Part shown: positions 13,475 to 23,036 of the stretch, piece by piece
Layout of the letters: every line of letters begins with the position of its first letter
Numbering within the stretch: position 1 is the stretch's first letter
Source: Papiliotrema nemorosa
Lineage: Eukaryota > Basidiomycota > Tremellomycetes > Tremellales > Rhynchogastremaceae
Reading direction: 5' to 3'
Assembly (NCBI GenBank): GCA_032158125.1
Contig: JASKOT010000008.1
Location: 558,001 to 622,000, forward strand
DNA length: 64,000 nt
Program-made: the position numbers and the translations under genes
Notes under the pieces: model-generated
What the model was told of the DNA's origin: nothing
Database searches by the model: none
Seen by the model: only the letters and a program-made list of their open reading frames with translations

Positions 13475-13990
13475 ATGTTCACCTCTACCAAGCTCATCGC
13501 CCTCTTTGCCTTGCTTGGAAGTGCCATTGCCATCCCTGCGGCTGCCCCTGAAACGCACTCCATTTCCAAGAGAGCTATCAACCCTGTGGACCTACACGTT
13601 GGGCCATACATGAAGGTTGAGTCTCCTGCCAAGTCCAACACAGTTGGAGGATGGGGAGGACTTGGGGTAGGATACTGGACTTTTGCGTTTGATGGGGCAG
13701 AATACAAGAAGGAGAACTTTGTATATACCCTGTACAAGAATGAGAGTTACTGGAACAGCTCCATCACCCCTCCCCCTCAGCCCATAAACAAGGCATTTAA
13801 TGTGAGTTCCCCTCTTCTCTCTGATCCTTGTCCAACAAGAAAGTCAGATTCCTGATGGTAGTGTATCATAGAGGCTGCTGCTACCCCTCCGGTCAATTCT
13901 ACTGGAGATGTTACTCTCTTGTCAAGAGAGCCATGGATTGAGAAAAAAGGAGATGCTGTCAAATCCGCCTCTTGCACCATCAAGACCTAG
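13475..13990 (+). CDS. Small secreted protein with a Kex2-type processing site
   Basis: The family is not recognised. Two exons (13475-13801 and 13874-13990) give 147 residues. The intron runs from a GTGAGT donor to an acceptor ending TAGAG. The N-terminus is a clear signal peptide (MFTSTKLIALFALLGSAIAIPAAA) followed about ten residues later by SISKR, a Kex2-like dibasic site, so the mature chain probably starts AINPVDLHVG. The mature part has a Gly-rich WGGLGVGYWTF segment, three possible N-glycosylation sites (NES, NSS, NST) and one cysteine near the C-terminus (SASCTIKT). There is no anchor. The TATA box suggests strong or inducible expression. It borders a transposon island on its 3' side. 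Function is unknown; a wall-associated or effector-like role is only a guess. Confidence 0.7.
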
Positions 13991-14707
13991 ACCACAGCCC
14001 CCAGGTGATCTTAGCTCAATGTGGGTTGTAAGATCCTTCAGTGGCTGTGTATGCCCTTTAAACTATACACAGATGTACTTTTGTCTATGTGTCATGACCC
14101 TGCACTTGCACTGGGTCATGCCAAAACATCCTCTTTGTCAGCTTGACACAATCTCTGTGTCACCATGACTTAAGACTCCATGCCGCTCTCACTAGGGATC
14201 TGGGTCATCCCAACACAGACTCAATGTCACCCAACAGAGTCTTCAAGTCACCACAATCCCTCAGCCAAATCACCCAAGTTGGGTCACCCTGACTTTGCCC
14301 ACAGGACATCATGACACGGTACCTCTGTCAAAATGACAATCCTTCCAAATTGTACCCTCCTCTAGGTATATGAGCTTGTGTCTTTTCTTGTTGTTGATCC
14401 TTTTCTCTAGGGATCAAAATATCAATTGTCAATCATCTACCATTATAAGGACCTCCCTTCGCTCAGTCTCTTGCACCCCCTCATCGTCTTAGGGCTTGTT
14501 CATCTTCTAAGCTCAAACCCCTTTGTTGTTCAAACAACTCACAAGTTGCAACAGGACCCTTGACCTCTTGTCCTACTTTCTTGCAAACCGTGATTGTTTA
14601 CTTGTCTCCTGTTTGTCAGAAGCGTGAGGTTGATCCTATCCTGGATTGGCCCTAACCTAAAGGAAGTTCGTCGAAACTGGTCGAAGGTTGTTGGGGACTG
14701 AGAATAG
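13991..14707. other. Gene-free sequence, left flank of the transposon island
   Basis: No coding signal is present. GTCA/TGAC words recur (for example the inverted pair around CATGACCC and GGGTCATG near 14095-14130, and several GTCAC/TGACA words to 14330). A TATAAGG-like word and a CT-rich stretch follow near 14450-14500. This resembles long-terminal-repeat sequence, but no second copy is present to prove it. Confidence 0.35.
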
Positions 14708-14712
14708 CCAAC

Positions 14713-14820
14713 TGTCATGAGGGCTATATATGCCGCTTGAATTCAACCTGGTCAGTTGAATTCAAAGCCTCCTTTTAAAGACGGTCTTGATCAATGGTTA
14801 AGTGGCATGCCATTGTGACA
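14713..14820. repeat. Left LTR of the miniature element
   Basis: 108 bp, TGTCA...TGACA. It contains two copies of TTGAATTCAA-type palindromes separated by CCTGGTCAG, and a TGGTTAAGTGG word near the end. Confidence 0.8.
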
Positions 14821-15043
14821 ATTTGAATTCAACTACGGGTGATGCTTGGTCGGGTCGCTAGTTCGATCCACTGCTACCACTTGGAAAAGATATTTTGCGG
14901 GTGGCAATGCAAACCCTCCGCCCTGGGCCCCACAGGACCGCAGTGGCAAATCAACTGGTGAAATTCCGTGTTGGCCCGCAGAATAGATTTTTGGGGGCTT
15001 GTATAGCTGTCTCGCAGGAGCTCAACAATAAAGTTGGGCAGAC

Positions 15044-15151
15044 TGTCATGAGGGCTATATATGCCGCTTGAATTCAACCTGGTCAGTTGAATTCAAAGCC
15101 TCCTTTTAAAGGCGGTCTTGATCAATGGTTAAGTGGCATGCCATTGTGACA
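15044..15151. repeat. Right LTR of the miniature element
   Basis: This is a direct copy of 14713-14820 with one substitution. It is followed at once by the duplicated target CCAAC. Confidence 0.8.
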
Positions 15152-15206
15152 CCAACGACGTAGGATAAGATCAACTAACTCAACCAAAGTACAAGTAAAT
15201 CAAAAG

Positions 15207-15560
15207 ACAATGTATGCGAGGATATCAACTACGAGTAACTACCAGTGACTGCTAATCAAGGATCGCTAAGGATCCTTGATCTTTGACAACTCATCTTTAT
15301 ACCTCATCCAGAAAGCTCCTCTCATTGCCTGACCCATGCGTCCACTACCCGACCTTATTGTTGTATCGTCGAAGTTCCTTATTGTTCGTGGCGAACAATA
15401 GGCAACCTTGCCAAATAACCTCGGTTCCCTTTTGTTCCTCTACCAGCCGATGGTCCCGAACTTTGCCGTTGTTTTGGAGACAATAAGGATAGTCTTGCGT
15501 CGGGCAGGGACAATAAGAAGCGGTGGCAAAACAATAAGATACCGTAGCAAACCTAATTCT
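15207..15560 (+). repeat. Left arm of foldback element
   Basis: This is the inverted-repeat partner of about 16020-16370. It contains several CCTTATTGT/ACAATAAGG words. Confidence 0.6.
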
Positions 15561-16019
15561 CTCGAAGTTCCTTGTTTGTCGGCGAAGTTCGCTCGTTCTC
15601 AGGCTAGTCGTCGGCTACCTCGAAGTGACACCCCTGACACTGTTCCATTGTCAACAGGTCTTGACAAGGGACAAGTCTTGACACCATGTGAAAACATTGA
15701 GGCAACACAAAATATGTTGTGCTATGCCAGGTGTAGCCAGCGACTTGGTGCAATACAAGGAATTGTGAGTATCATATGGTAGCAACGCTAGGGCTATGCC
15801 AGGCATTGCCAATTGTTTAAGTCAGTCTTGTTCGCAGCAGCATCTTGCTGATGCTTGCCATGGCAACTTAGGAAAATTTATAAACCCAATTATGCAACCT
15901 GGTGAGCCAACTCCTAACACCACATTACTGTCACCAGTGACACCACAACATCAGCAAGCTTAGCCTATGCAGCTGTAATATGGGTCAAAGCTGGCCAGAA
16001 TCAATGATCATCGGAAATG

Positions 16020-16370
16020 CTTGGCAATGGAAGCCAACCTCATTCTTCTGCCACCAACCTTTATTGTCCTTGCCTGATCCAAGAAGATCCTTATTGTCTC
16101 CAAGACAAAGGCAAAGTTTGGCACTCTTGGCATAATTGGGAACAACAGGTGTTCAGAGGCCTTTGACAAATTTAGCCGTAGTTCTTATGGCACAGCAGGA
16201 AACTTTGACAAAAGAACAATAAGGACAGCAGAGAGACGCATGGGTCAGTTAAAGCAAGGTGGATTGAAGCGAGGTATAAAGGAGGGATAGTCGAAGTTTG
16301 AGGATTCTCAGCGATCCTCAAATTGCAGTCACCAACAGTTACTTGTATAGCTCCCTTTGCATACAGTGTG
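16020..16370 (-). repeat. Right arm of foldback element
   Basis: The reverse complement aligns with 15207-15560 over its length with scattered mismatches and small gaps. Confidence 0.6.
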
Positions 16371-16952
16371 TTGGGTGCCTGGTGTGTGAGATACCTGACT
16401 GGCCCAAAAGTTATTGGCGTGTCTACTATATACCCAACTCTATCAACCTGTCTTGGAGGGAGTGTGGTCAGATGGAAGTGTGAGAGGTGTTGATGAAGGG
16501 ATGTGGTGGTGTGTTGGTCGAAGGTAAGGTCTATGTGAGAGGTACCAATGTCGGAGATATGTGAAGGTGATGATGACAAAGGAGGGTGTGATGATGACGA
16601 TGATGAGTGAAGTGTTAATGAGAGTGAGTGAAGAAGTTGTAGGAGTAAGGGAAGTGAATCCATCAACATGTACACGGAGGGTGTCCTGAAGCGAACCAAC
16701 CAATGTTGAGTAGAGTCACCGAGGGAGTGAAGAAGAAGTGCAAGTCAAAGGTAGAGAAGATGATAAAGAAGAAGATAAGGAAGAAGATGTTGAACACCAA
16801 AGTCCAAGATGCGTCTGCTTTATATACATGCTGGGTCTCCGAGGTCGGAGCAGTCACTTGGTTCCGAGGGACTCGAGACCCAATCTCTGTTGTACAAGTA
16901 AGTATGAGTCTATCGTAAGTCGCAGTTCCTGACTGTGGCTCCTGTCTTATGT
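16371..16952. other. Gene-free purine-rich stretch in the transposon island
   Basis: The plus strand is strongly purine-rich, with GATGATGA, AAGAAGAAG and GAGTGAGTGAAG runs (about 16560-16800). The ORFs here are low-complexity Lys/Glu (plus) or Ser/His/Thr (minus) and are not credible genes. Confidence 0.45.
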
Positions 16953-17207
16953 GTCTATGCTATCCATTCACTCTACAAACACCCTCCGTCTTCACCGGAC
17001 CTCAACCCAATTGAGAACTGTTGGGCATAACTCAAGAGAGAGCTGTATAAGTTGCCACGACGTCCTACTATCCTTGATGGTCTCTTTGAAGCCTCGCAGA
17101 AGATCTGGGATACAATTCCTCAGAGCGTGATTGATGCGACTGTGGATAGCATGGAAAGAAGGCTGGTGGCGATCTCAAAAGCCAGGGGTGGTAGTACAAA
17201 GTACTAG
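16953..17207 (+). pseudogene. Tc1/mariner-type transposase, C-terminal remnant with an internal stop
   Basis: One frame of 85 codons reads the end of a DDE_3 transposase: PPSSPDLNPIENCWA, then a TAA stop at 17028-17030 where the family has a residue before LK, then LKRELYKLPRRPTILDGLFEASQKIWDTIPQ and MERRLVAISKARGG before the natural stop at 17205-17207. The block SPDLNPIENCW is the classical context of the third catalytic acidic residue. The N-terminal two thirds, including the first two catalytic aspartates, are absent. The copy is therefore truncated and broken. It abuts the 3' end of the Zn2Cys6 regulator gene. Confidence 0.8.
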
Positions 17208-17456
17208 GTGAGTTGAGCTCAAACTCTGTCAAATAGTGCTTCTCATTGATCGCCACCAGGTCCAGCTTGGTCCACTGCGCTGCAACTGCTTTGTTGCATG
17301 ATAGATACAGATAGATAGACGAAGGCATGAACCAGAGTCGCCACCGAACGTGTTCCATCATTTCTGAGAACGGTCTGTACGAGAACAAAGATGAAATGAT
17401 CCGTATCGGTCTACATTTGAAGGATGTGCTTGTATCGGTCCATTCCTCCCACCGCA

Positions 17457-20088
17457 TCAAGGTAAATCCCACCAGGTTCCCATCTGCCATCAGCGTCACG
17501 CGACCGATCGACGTTACCCAAGAGAGGTCTGAGGAATCGGATACATTCTGCACGAGCATCGGATCCCAGAATTCGTGCAACTGTCGTTAGCTCGGCATGC
17601 TGAAGCAACTCGCGAATTGATCCGTATTGACTTCTTCCGATTGCTCTTGCGCCATATACGGGGCCGAGTGGGGCGTCTGAGGCGTTGTGCGGATGGTGAT
17701 GGCCGTCTGATTTTGGGCGGCTCGCTGAATCAAGCGGGTTCGCCAACCCAACATGCCAATATCCGCGCTTTCTGGTTCTACCACTTGTAATGGAGCCGAA
17801 TGATCATTGTTGATCTTTTCCGATATTCTCGTCTTAAGCTGGACTAGCCAAGCCAGATTTCGATTCAGTCGTCGTGACATGCCCGTCTGGCTCGCTCGGG
17901 TGAATAGCGCAATCGTCGTGTCTAGTTGATTCACTGATAAATCCACGAGTAGGTTCCGTGGACTGCTCAATGGTAATGTTCCCAGGCAGACCGCAGCAGT
18001 GAATGCGTGATACTGTCGTAAATCAATGCGCGAGCAACCACTTACCCATAACCACCAATATCGTATGGCAACCCTAGGAAGCAGTTCGAAAAGCTTGCCC
18101 ACCAGTGTCGTGATGACCTGATGTCAGCCTAATTTACATTCTATCGGAAGCTCACGTTGGATCTTTCAACCACCACAAGATAGGCACGAGCATATTGCGA
18201 TTGCGTCGGATCATGATTTGCCTCTCCAAAGGCCTTGGCGTAGAATGGCCGGTTCAAGAACAACATGGTCTCTGATATCGTGATGCTCAGCGCGAATTGT
18301 TGTAATGTCAGGATGAGATTCCGCTTATCGATTTCAGGCGTGTCTCCTATAGCGTCTTCTGGGTTGATATATAGGGAAGGCAGTGACGAGTAGGCAGTGC
18401 GGCTGCGTAAACTAAACGGTATTTGCTTTTCAAACAAGACGAGTTGGTCCTGTAATGCTTGCACCAGCTGTGGTGCTGGCTCGTTGACCTTGAGCACCAC
18501 CTCCAATACCGATTCGGAGATCCGTGACAGCTCGTACTTCAGCTGGTGGAACGATTTGTGTTGCAACGGTAACTGGGTCTTTTCATCGAGATCCAGCGGG
18601 AAATTGGTGTCGGCGTAGCTTGAAGACAGCGAGGCTCTTAGGTGAGCTTCAATAGCAGGGAGACTTACGGTCTCGAGAAGCAATTGGCTTGCATAATGTC
18701 GGTCGACTGACATTGCCAATAGATTGCTCTTCTCCCTTGGACCACCTGCTCATCCAGCCCCCAACGATGACCATCGCGATGTAGACCCATTGCAACGACC
18801 ATGCGCATGCTCAAACCCCACAGCGGCCATGCAGAATCGCCGTTCTTGCCCCCTTCTGTTTCCAGATAAACATGGGCAATGATATTCACCGCTTGGAGAG
18901 CCGCTATTGTGTTGTATCGTAGAAAGCTTCCCCTCGTCAGCGAAGCTTTGGCCAAGTCGAGGTAATCGGAAGCCAATGAATCGTTGGGCTCGAGCTCCAT
19001 ATCATGCAATGTGCCCATAGCAAGGACTGCGAATACGAGACCAAGTTGATGATGCTCCTCCTTGCAAGAAGGTTCTCCATCCTTTATGTAAATGCGGTCG
19101 AAGATGTCGTCAAAGGCGGTCCGAGTAATGATGTTGTGCCTGTCCTCAGCGGGTCATTGGGTGAAACCTACTGCCATGCAAAATATCGGTAATAGCATTC
19201 TACCTTTCTTGACGCCTCTTCACGTTCCGGTAGGACTTTGATGAGCTCAATAGGAACCCGACGCGAGCTGAAGGGAAAGTCTCGGCCGATATGGCTGGGT
19301 TCCGGAGACGCTACTCTGGAGACTCCTTGCGATTCATCCGGCAGAGTCTCTTGCTAGCCTTTAGCAGGGTTCCGTGTTTTATCTCACATCTTTGAGCCAA
19401 TCACTGCCTGCTGTCGGTCCGAGATACTTGGATTGACCGCCGTGGCCAAGCATCAAAGTGCCATATACATGTTCATCCGCCGAGAGCTTGAGCGATTGCG
19501 TAGTGGTCGATATAGTTGAATGAGATCGATCAGGATTGTTCCCATGAAGGCCGGTACTAGCGATCGCCTCGTCGAATGGGATCTGATTGGTCCCGAATTG
19601 TGATTGTATCAAGCCGGGGTTTTGGATGGTGAAGTCTGTCGAGACTTCCACCTCGGGAACGAGATTGATATCCGTATTTGAGGGCTTCCCAGAAGTAGAT
19701 TCTTCTCTTGAGGGCTCCATGCCTGATCCCGAGCTTTCTTCGACTAACCTCTGTTCGAGGGCTTCTAGCCGCTGTATGATGGCTGAGCTGGTGTTTGACC
19801 TGACTGTCTCAGCTGGGCACTCCAGAGACCCCACTCTTTGACGGTAGCTCGTGTGCCATCAGGACAAATATCTGTACAATTGCGTCTGATGCAGAAATTG
19901 CACGGCACTGCTGATGAGAGGGATCATCAGGGGCAAAGTAGACATACCGTTACGATCACATTTGACTTTGGTCCGACGACATTCTATCCCATTAGAGTAT
20001 CTTTTGGCCAGATAGACGTACCGGCGCAATTGAACCGTGGGCGCTGCTTGCGCTGTTTCTTGGTAACGGGCTGAATGGCAGTGGACAT
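17457..20088 (-). CDS. Zn2Cys6 fungal-specific transcription factor, probable regulator of the adjacent catabolic cluster
   Basis: This nuclear regulator has an N-terminal zinc cluster and a middle homology domain. From ATG 20088, MSTAIQPVTKKQRKQRPRFNCA splices to ECRRTKVKCDRN and then to VPCNFCIRRNCTDICPDG, rebuilding the six-cysteine binuclear cluster with a basic region before it. A Ser/Thr/Glu-rich linker (LVEESSGSGMEPSREES) follows. The fungal_trans domain shows ALQAVNIIAHVYLETEG, LSMRMVVAMGLHRDGHRW and AIYWQCQSTDIMQANCFSRP. Later exons include ETMLFLNRPFYAKAF. The best end is LHEFWDPMLVQN...DLSW joined to MGTWWDLP and a stop at 17457, with introns of about 52 nt (branch point CTAAC) and 34 nt. 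Its position beside transporter and enzyme genes, and CATCCGG sites in its own promoter, suggest pathway-specific and self regulation. An upstream in-frame ATG at 20202 is possible. Confidence 0.83.
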
Positions 20089-20547
20089 GGTGTGAGACTG
20101 TATCCGTGGAATGGACGACTCTTGCGAGCAAGGGTCAAACCACATAAGTCCGGCCCGCGTCAATACATCCGGTACATCCGGACACATTGGCCTCCCCCAC
20201 ACTTTACTCCGTGCTTCTCAATCGACGATCATAGACAGACAGACAGCAGCATTCATGCAAAAGCAGCAGTACTCCTGGATCAGACCTATAGTGAACGACA
20301 GATGAAACGGTCCATCTCCCGCAAGGTGCACAGGTAAATTCAAAGCTTCGCGTGTTCCTTCATCACCGATCGCGTGCATGACTTCAACGTCCTATTGAAC
20401 GATTCGACCCGACTGAAAACCAGATCATCTTGTTATGTACACTCCTTCTGATATTCCGTTCCTGCTTGTTCAGATCACTGATCCACACATGTCCTATCTT
20501 CGACAATACTTTTCGCCTCTCGGAAACCCAGATTCCTACCGCTTCTC
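20089..20547. other. Promoter of the Zn2Cys6 regulator and 3' flank of the transporter
   Basis: It contains paired CATCCGG words (20166-20184). There is no other gene. Confidence 0.5.
20166..20184 (+). promoter_or_regulatory. Tandem CATCCGG sites upstream of the regulator
   Basis: CATCCGG at 20166-20172 and CATCCGGACA at 20175-20184 lie 78-97 bp upstream of the regulator start. CGG-containing words are typical Zn2Cys6 targets. The same word occurs in two other promoters of the cluster. Confidence 0.45.
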
Positions 20548-22488
20548 TTACAGCTCTACCTGTGAGGGAAGGTTCTTCTCATCCTCATTCACAGATGCCG
20601 TAGCCCCAGTCTCGAGATCGTGCAATCTTCGTTTGATGGCGTCCTTCTCTTTTCGAAGTTCCAGTGACTTGTTGACACCGAAACTGTCCTGGAAGATGAT
20701 CTGAATCTCATCGATAGAGATTCCCTCTGCTTCGTTAGTCCCTGCGGACAGCAAATTCGTTCCACCCACTTGTCTCGGGATAGCAGAAATAGATGAAGAT
20801 CCACCCAATGACCAAGAACGCAAGATAGAGACCGAAAAGCCCGGCTGGGCCTATAGATTCGAGCTGAGTGAGGAAAGAGACGGAAATGACCAAATTGGCT
20901 ATCCAGATAGTGACGGTGGAAATGGCAGATCCAACTGCTCGAATCTCGAGAGCCAGAAACTCGGATTGATACCAACTGAGATGCGAATAACTGGAACCGT
21001 ATCCGACCACGAAAAAGGCAATGGCACCGATCAACGCTCCCGCCAGACGGCTGGGATAGTTATATCCACTGATCAATTTACCGCCGGTGGGAACAGTCAT
21101 GACTGAGATCAACCTCGGCTTGCAGTCGTGGCGCGTTGCGATCACTCACAATGGACCGAGATTACAGCCCAGAGAAGGCCGATTGCCATGATAGGAAGCC
21201 CGATCAAAGCCAGTCTTCGCCTACCCACTCGATCGACCACAGACATACCGATAAACTGACATTTAGAAATGGCCTTCCTCGGTTTGAGTAGCTTACGACG
21301 AAAAGGGCGTTTATGCCAGAAGGAATTAGACCTGCCAGACCACCGTTCTTGAAGCCAAGGAGACCGAACAAGGTACCCGAGTAGTACAAGAACACGTTGA
21401 AACCGGTCAACTGGGTGAACATGTTGAGCCCAGAAACGGCAATGATCGGTCGTCTATAAGGCTTGTGAGTCCAGAGTTTCTTTGTTCGAGTCCAGAAAGT
21501 CATGTTTCGTTGCATCTGGGTGGATGCCTCGACATTGTTCCGTATCACCAACAGCTTGAGTTGAAGAATTTCCTCCGAGGCGGATCGGTAAATCTGCTGT
21601 AGCACCTTCAAGGCCTTGTCGTCCTGTCCTCTCATGACCAAGACTCGGGGCGATTCTGGCAGCCAGTGCATGAGGCCGAGCTGAATGACGGAGGGAACGA
21701 CTCCCAGTCCAAAGAGGATTCGCCAAGCATGGGGAACGTCTACCATTCCGGCTCCGATACCACTGGCGACAACCTGACCGAAAGGAATGAAGAAAGCGCT
21801 ACCATCAACGAGATTGTTTTGTGGAAGCCTTACTTGGTACCAAGACATCGACCCCGGATGGCGGTCGGGGCAAGTTCAGCAATGTATAGCGGTGCAATGA
21901 CGGCTGCACCACCAACTCCGACTCCGAGGACGATTCGGCCCACGATGATTTGAGCAATGGAATAGCTGGCAGCTATAATTACTGCTCCGGCAGTAAAGCT
22001 CTCATCAGCAAATCATCCCGCCTTCGCGCTTACAAAACATCGGCAATCAATAGAGCCCATTTTCGACCAAGTTTATCAGCATAAGCGCCAAGAACGGCTG
22101 CACCGCAAATCGCGCCGATGGTCGTTCCAGCAGTGGTAATCTCAGTCTCGGATGAAGTGAGTTTGCGGCCGAGATCCGATCCGACCAGTGGCAGGGCACT
22201 GCCAACGATACCAGTGTCATAACCGAACAAGAATCCCGCGATCGCTGCCTGTGAACATGTCAGAGAGCGCAACTTGGTCTCGGGCATTGACTGACGGCGA
22301 GAATGACCATGATTGTGTACGGAGTGATCTTGTCCTCATCTTCTGCACGTACGGTGGACTCATCCTGCAATGTGAGCCACACGTGGATGGAAAATTGTTG
22401 AACTTGCAAGGATAAAGTGTGTCTGCCGTTCAGCCATCCGCTCGATGTGATGGTGGACAGCTTTGGTAGGATCGTGGACCTGCGCCAT
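20548..22488 (-). CDS. MFS sugar/myo-inositol-type transporter
   Basis: This is a 12-helix major-facilitator permease of the plasma membrane. ATG 22488 opens MAQVHDPTKAVHHHIERMAERQTHFILAKDEDK, then helix 1 with the sugar-porter signature FLFGYDTGIVGSALPLVG. LTSSETEITTAGTTIGAICGAAVLGAYADKLGRKW holds the loop 2-3 GRK signature. WRILFGLGVVPSVIQLGLMHWLPESPR is the PESPR block of the middle loop, and GLNMFTQLTGFNVFLYYSG is helix 7. The end of helix 12 runs into PETRTNEAEGISIDEI and a Glu/Asp tail ending PSQVEL. A 28-nt intron is inferred at the PET/RTN junction. The pattern TSSE/ITTAGT with PSVIQL...LPESPR is closest to fungal myo-inositol transporters, but the cargo is not proven. It is probably the uptake step for the adjacent catabolic genes. 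Confidence 0.85.
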
Positions 22489-23036
22489 GTCGATTAGTCT
22501 CGCAATGTTCGATGTAGAAGGGCTCGTGTCTCCATGGAGCCCATGAAGAGGCGTTTATATATGGTGTTAGGATCGTAACCGAGTCCCCCATGGATCTCCA
22601 GACAGGAATGTCAGGGATTCGCCACTCGACTTACATCCGGGTACGGGGATATTGAACCTGGACGGAGGACATGAATATGCCCATCAACCGGCCTTTTCCC
22701 TTCAAGCGGAGCAGAACCGAAAGCCGTTGAACGGATCTGAAAGGAGCCAGGCCATTGCCGAGCCCCATGCGATGCACAGAGTGGACTAACCGCGAGCTGT
22801 GAGACGTATCGGGATACGCAGAGTCTCAGAGACAAACTCACACGATACCCGTAGAGTCCACTGTACGCCCTTGTGAGCGATTGATGAGTTTGCTTCTATC
22901 CTATACCCTGATCAAAACATAATAAGAGGAGAAATGCTCGTCTTATGTGTGTGAAATATTCCCGATCTCTCGAAGACGAAGGACAGTCGCAGCTTTTGCA
23001 TAGCACATCGCGCAAAATCTTGATACAGATAGCTAT
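22489..23036. other. Promoter of the MFS transporter
   Basis: No gene is supported. It holds a CATCCGG word at 22634-22640, about 150 bp upstream of the transporter start. Confidence 0.5.
22634..22640 (+). promoter_or_regulatory. CATCCGG site upstream of the transporter
   Basis: This single copy, in the context ACATCCGGGTACGG, matches the motif found in the regulator promoter and the SDR/TIM-barrel divergent promoter. Confidence 0.35.

Larger units (their letters stand above)
14713..15151. mobile_element. Miniature LTR element (TRIM-like), apparently intact
   Basis: Two direct repeats of 108 bp (14713-14820 and 15044-15151) differ by a single base seen by eye (A versus G in the TTTAAA-R-CGG stretch). 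Each begins TGTCA and ends TGACA, the TG...CA ends of LTRs. They enclose 223 bp of non-coding sequence. The 5 bp on each side are identical (CCAAC at 14708-14712 and 15152-15156), a target-site duplication of the size made by LTR-retrotransposon integrases. Total length of 439 bp and lack of any ORF fit a terminal-repeat retrotransposon in miniature, which would depend on an autonomous element elsewhere. Near-identity of the repeats implies recent insertion. I could not identify a convincing primer-binding site or polypurine tract next to the repeats, so orientation is unknown. Confidence 0.8.
15207..16370. mobile_element. Foldback-type non-autonomous DNA element with long imperfect inverted repeats
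   Basis: About 350 bp at 15207-15560 recurs as an inverted, diverged copy (roughly 65-75% by eye) at about 16020-16370. Matching landmarks, in order from each outer end, are ACA[A/C]TGTATGC, AGTAACT, GTGACTGC, GGATCGCT, TTTATACCTC, TGACCCATGCGTC, CTTATTGTT, TTGGAGACAATAAGGAT and GGACAATAA. The word CCTTATTGT/ACAATAAGG recurs many times in both arms. The centre (15560-16020) has no ORF. Long inverted arms with subterminal repeats fit a Mutator-like or foldback MITE. No target duplication could be fixed because the outermost ends are eroded. Confidence 0.6.

Noticed and set aside
14796..14880. A-box-like TGGTTAAGTGG at the end of the left LTR and B-box-like GTTCGATCC about 60 bp later, suggesting a tRNA gene or SINE promoter.
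   Set aside because: The T-stem flanking GTTCGATCC does not pair, and no acceptor stem could be formed with upstream sequence. The A-box lies in the LTR that is duplicated elsewhere without a B-box. It is not a tRNA, and Pol III function is unsupported.
16703..16932. Lys/Glu-rich ORFs in the transposon island.
   Set aside because: They come from a purine-rich low-complexity stretch; there is no domain, start context or splice support.
16674..16990. Inverted 11-mer ACGGAGGGTGT / ACACCCTCCGT at about 16675 and 16980 as termini of a small element.
   Set aside because: Only 11-12 bp match, no target duplication was found, and the right copy overlaps the Tc1 coding remnant, so it may be chance.
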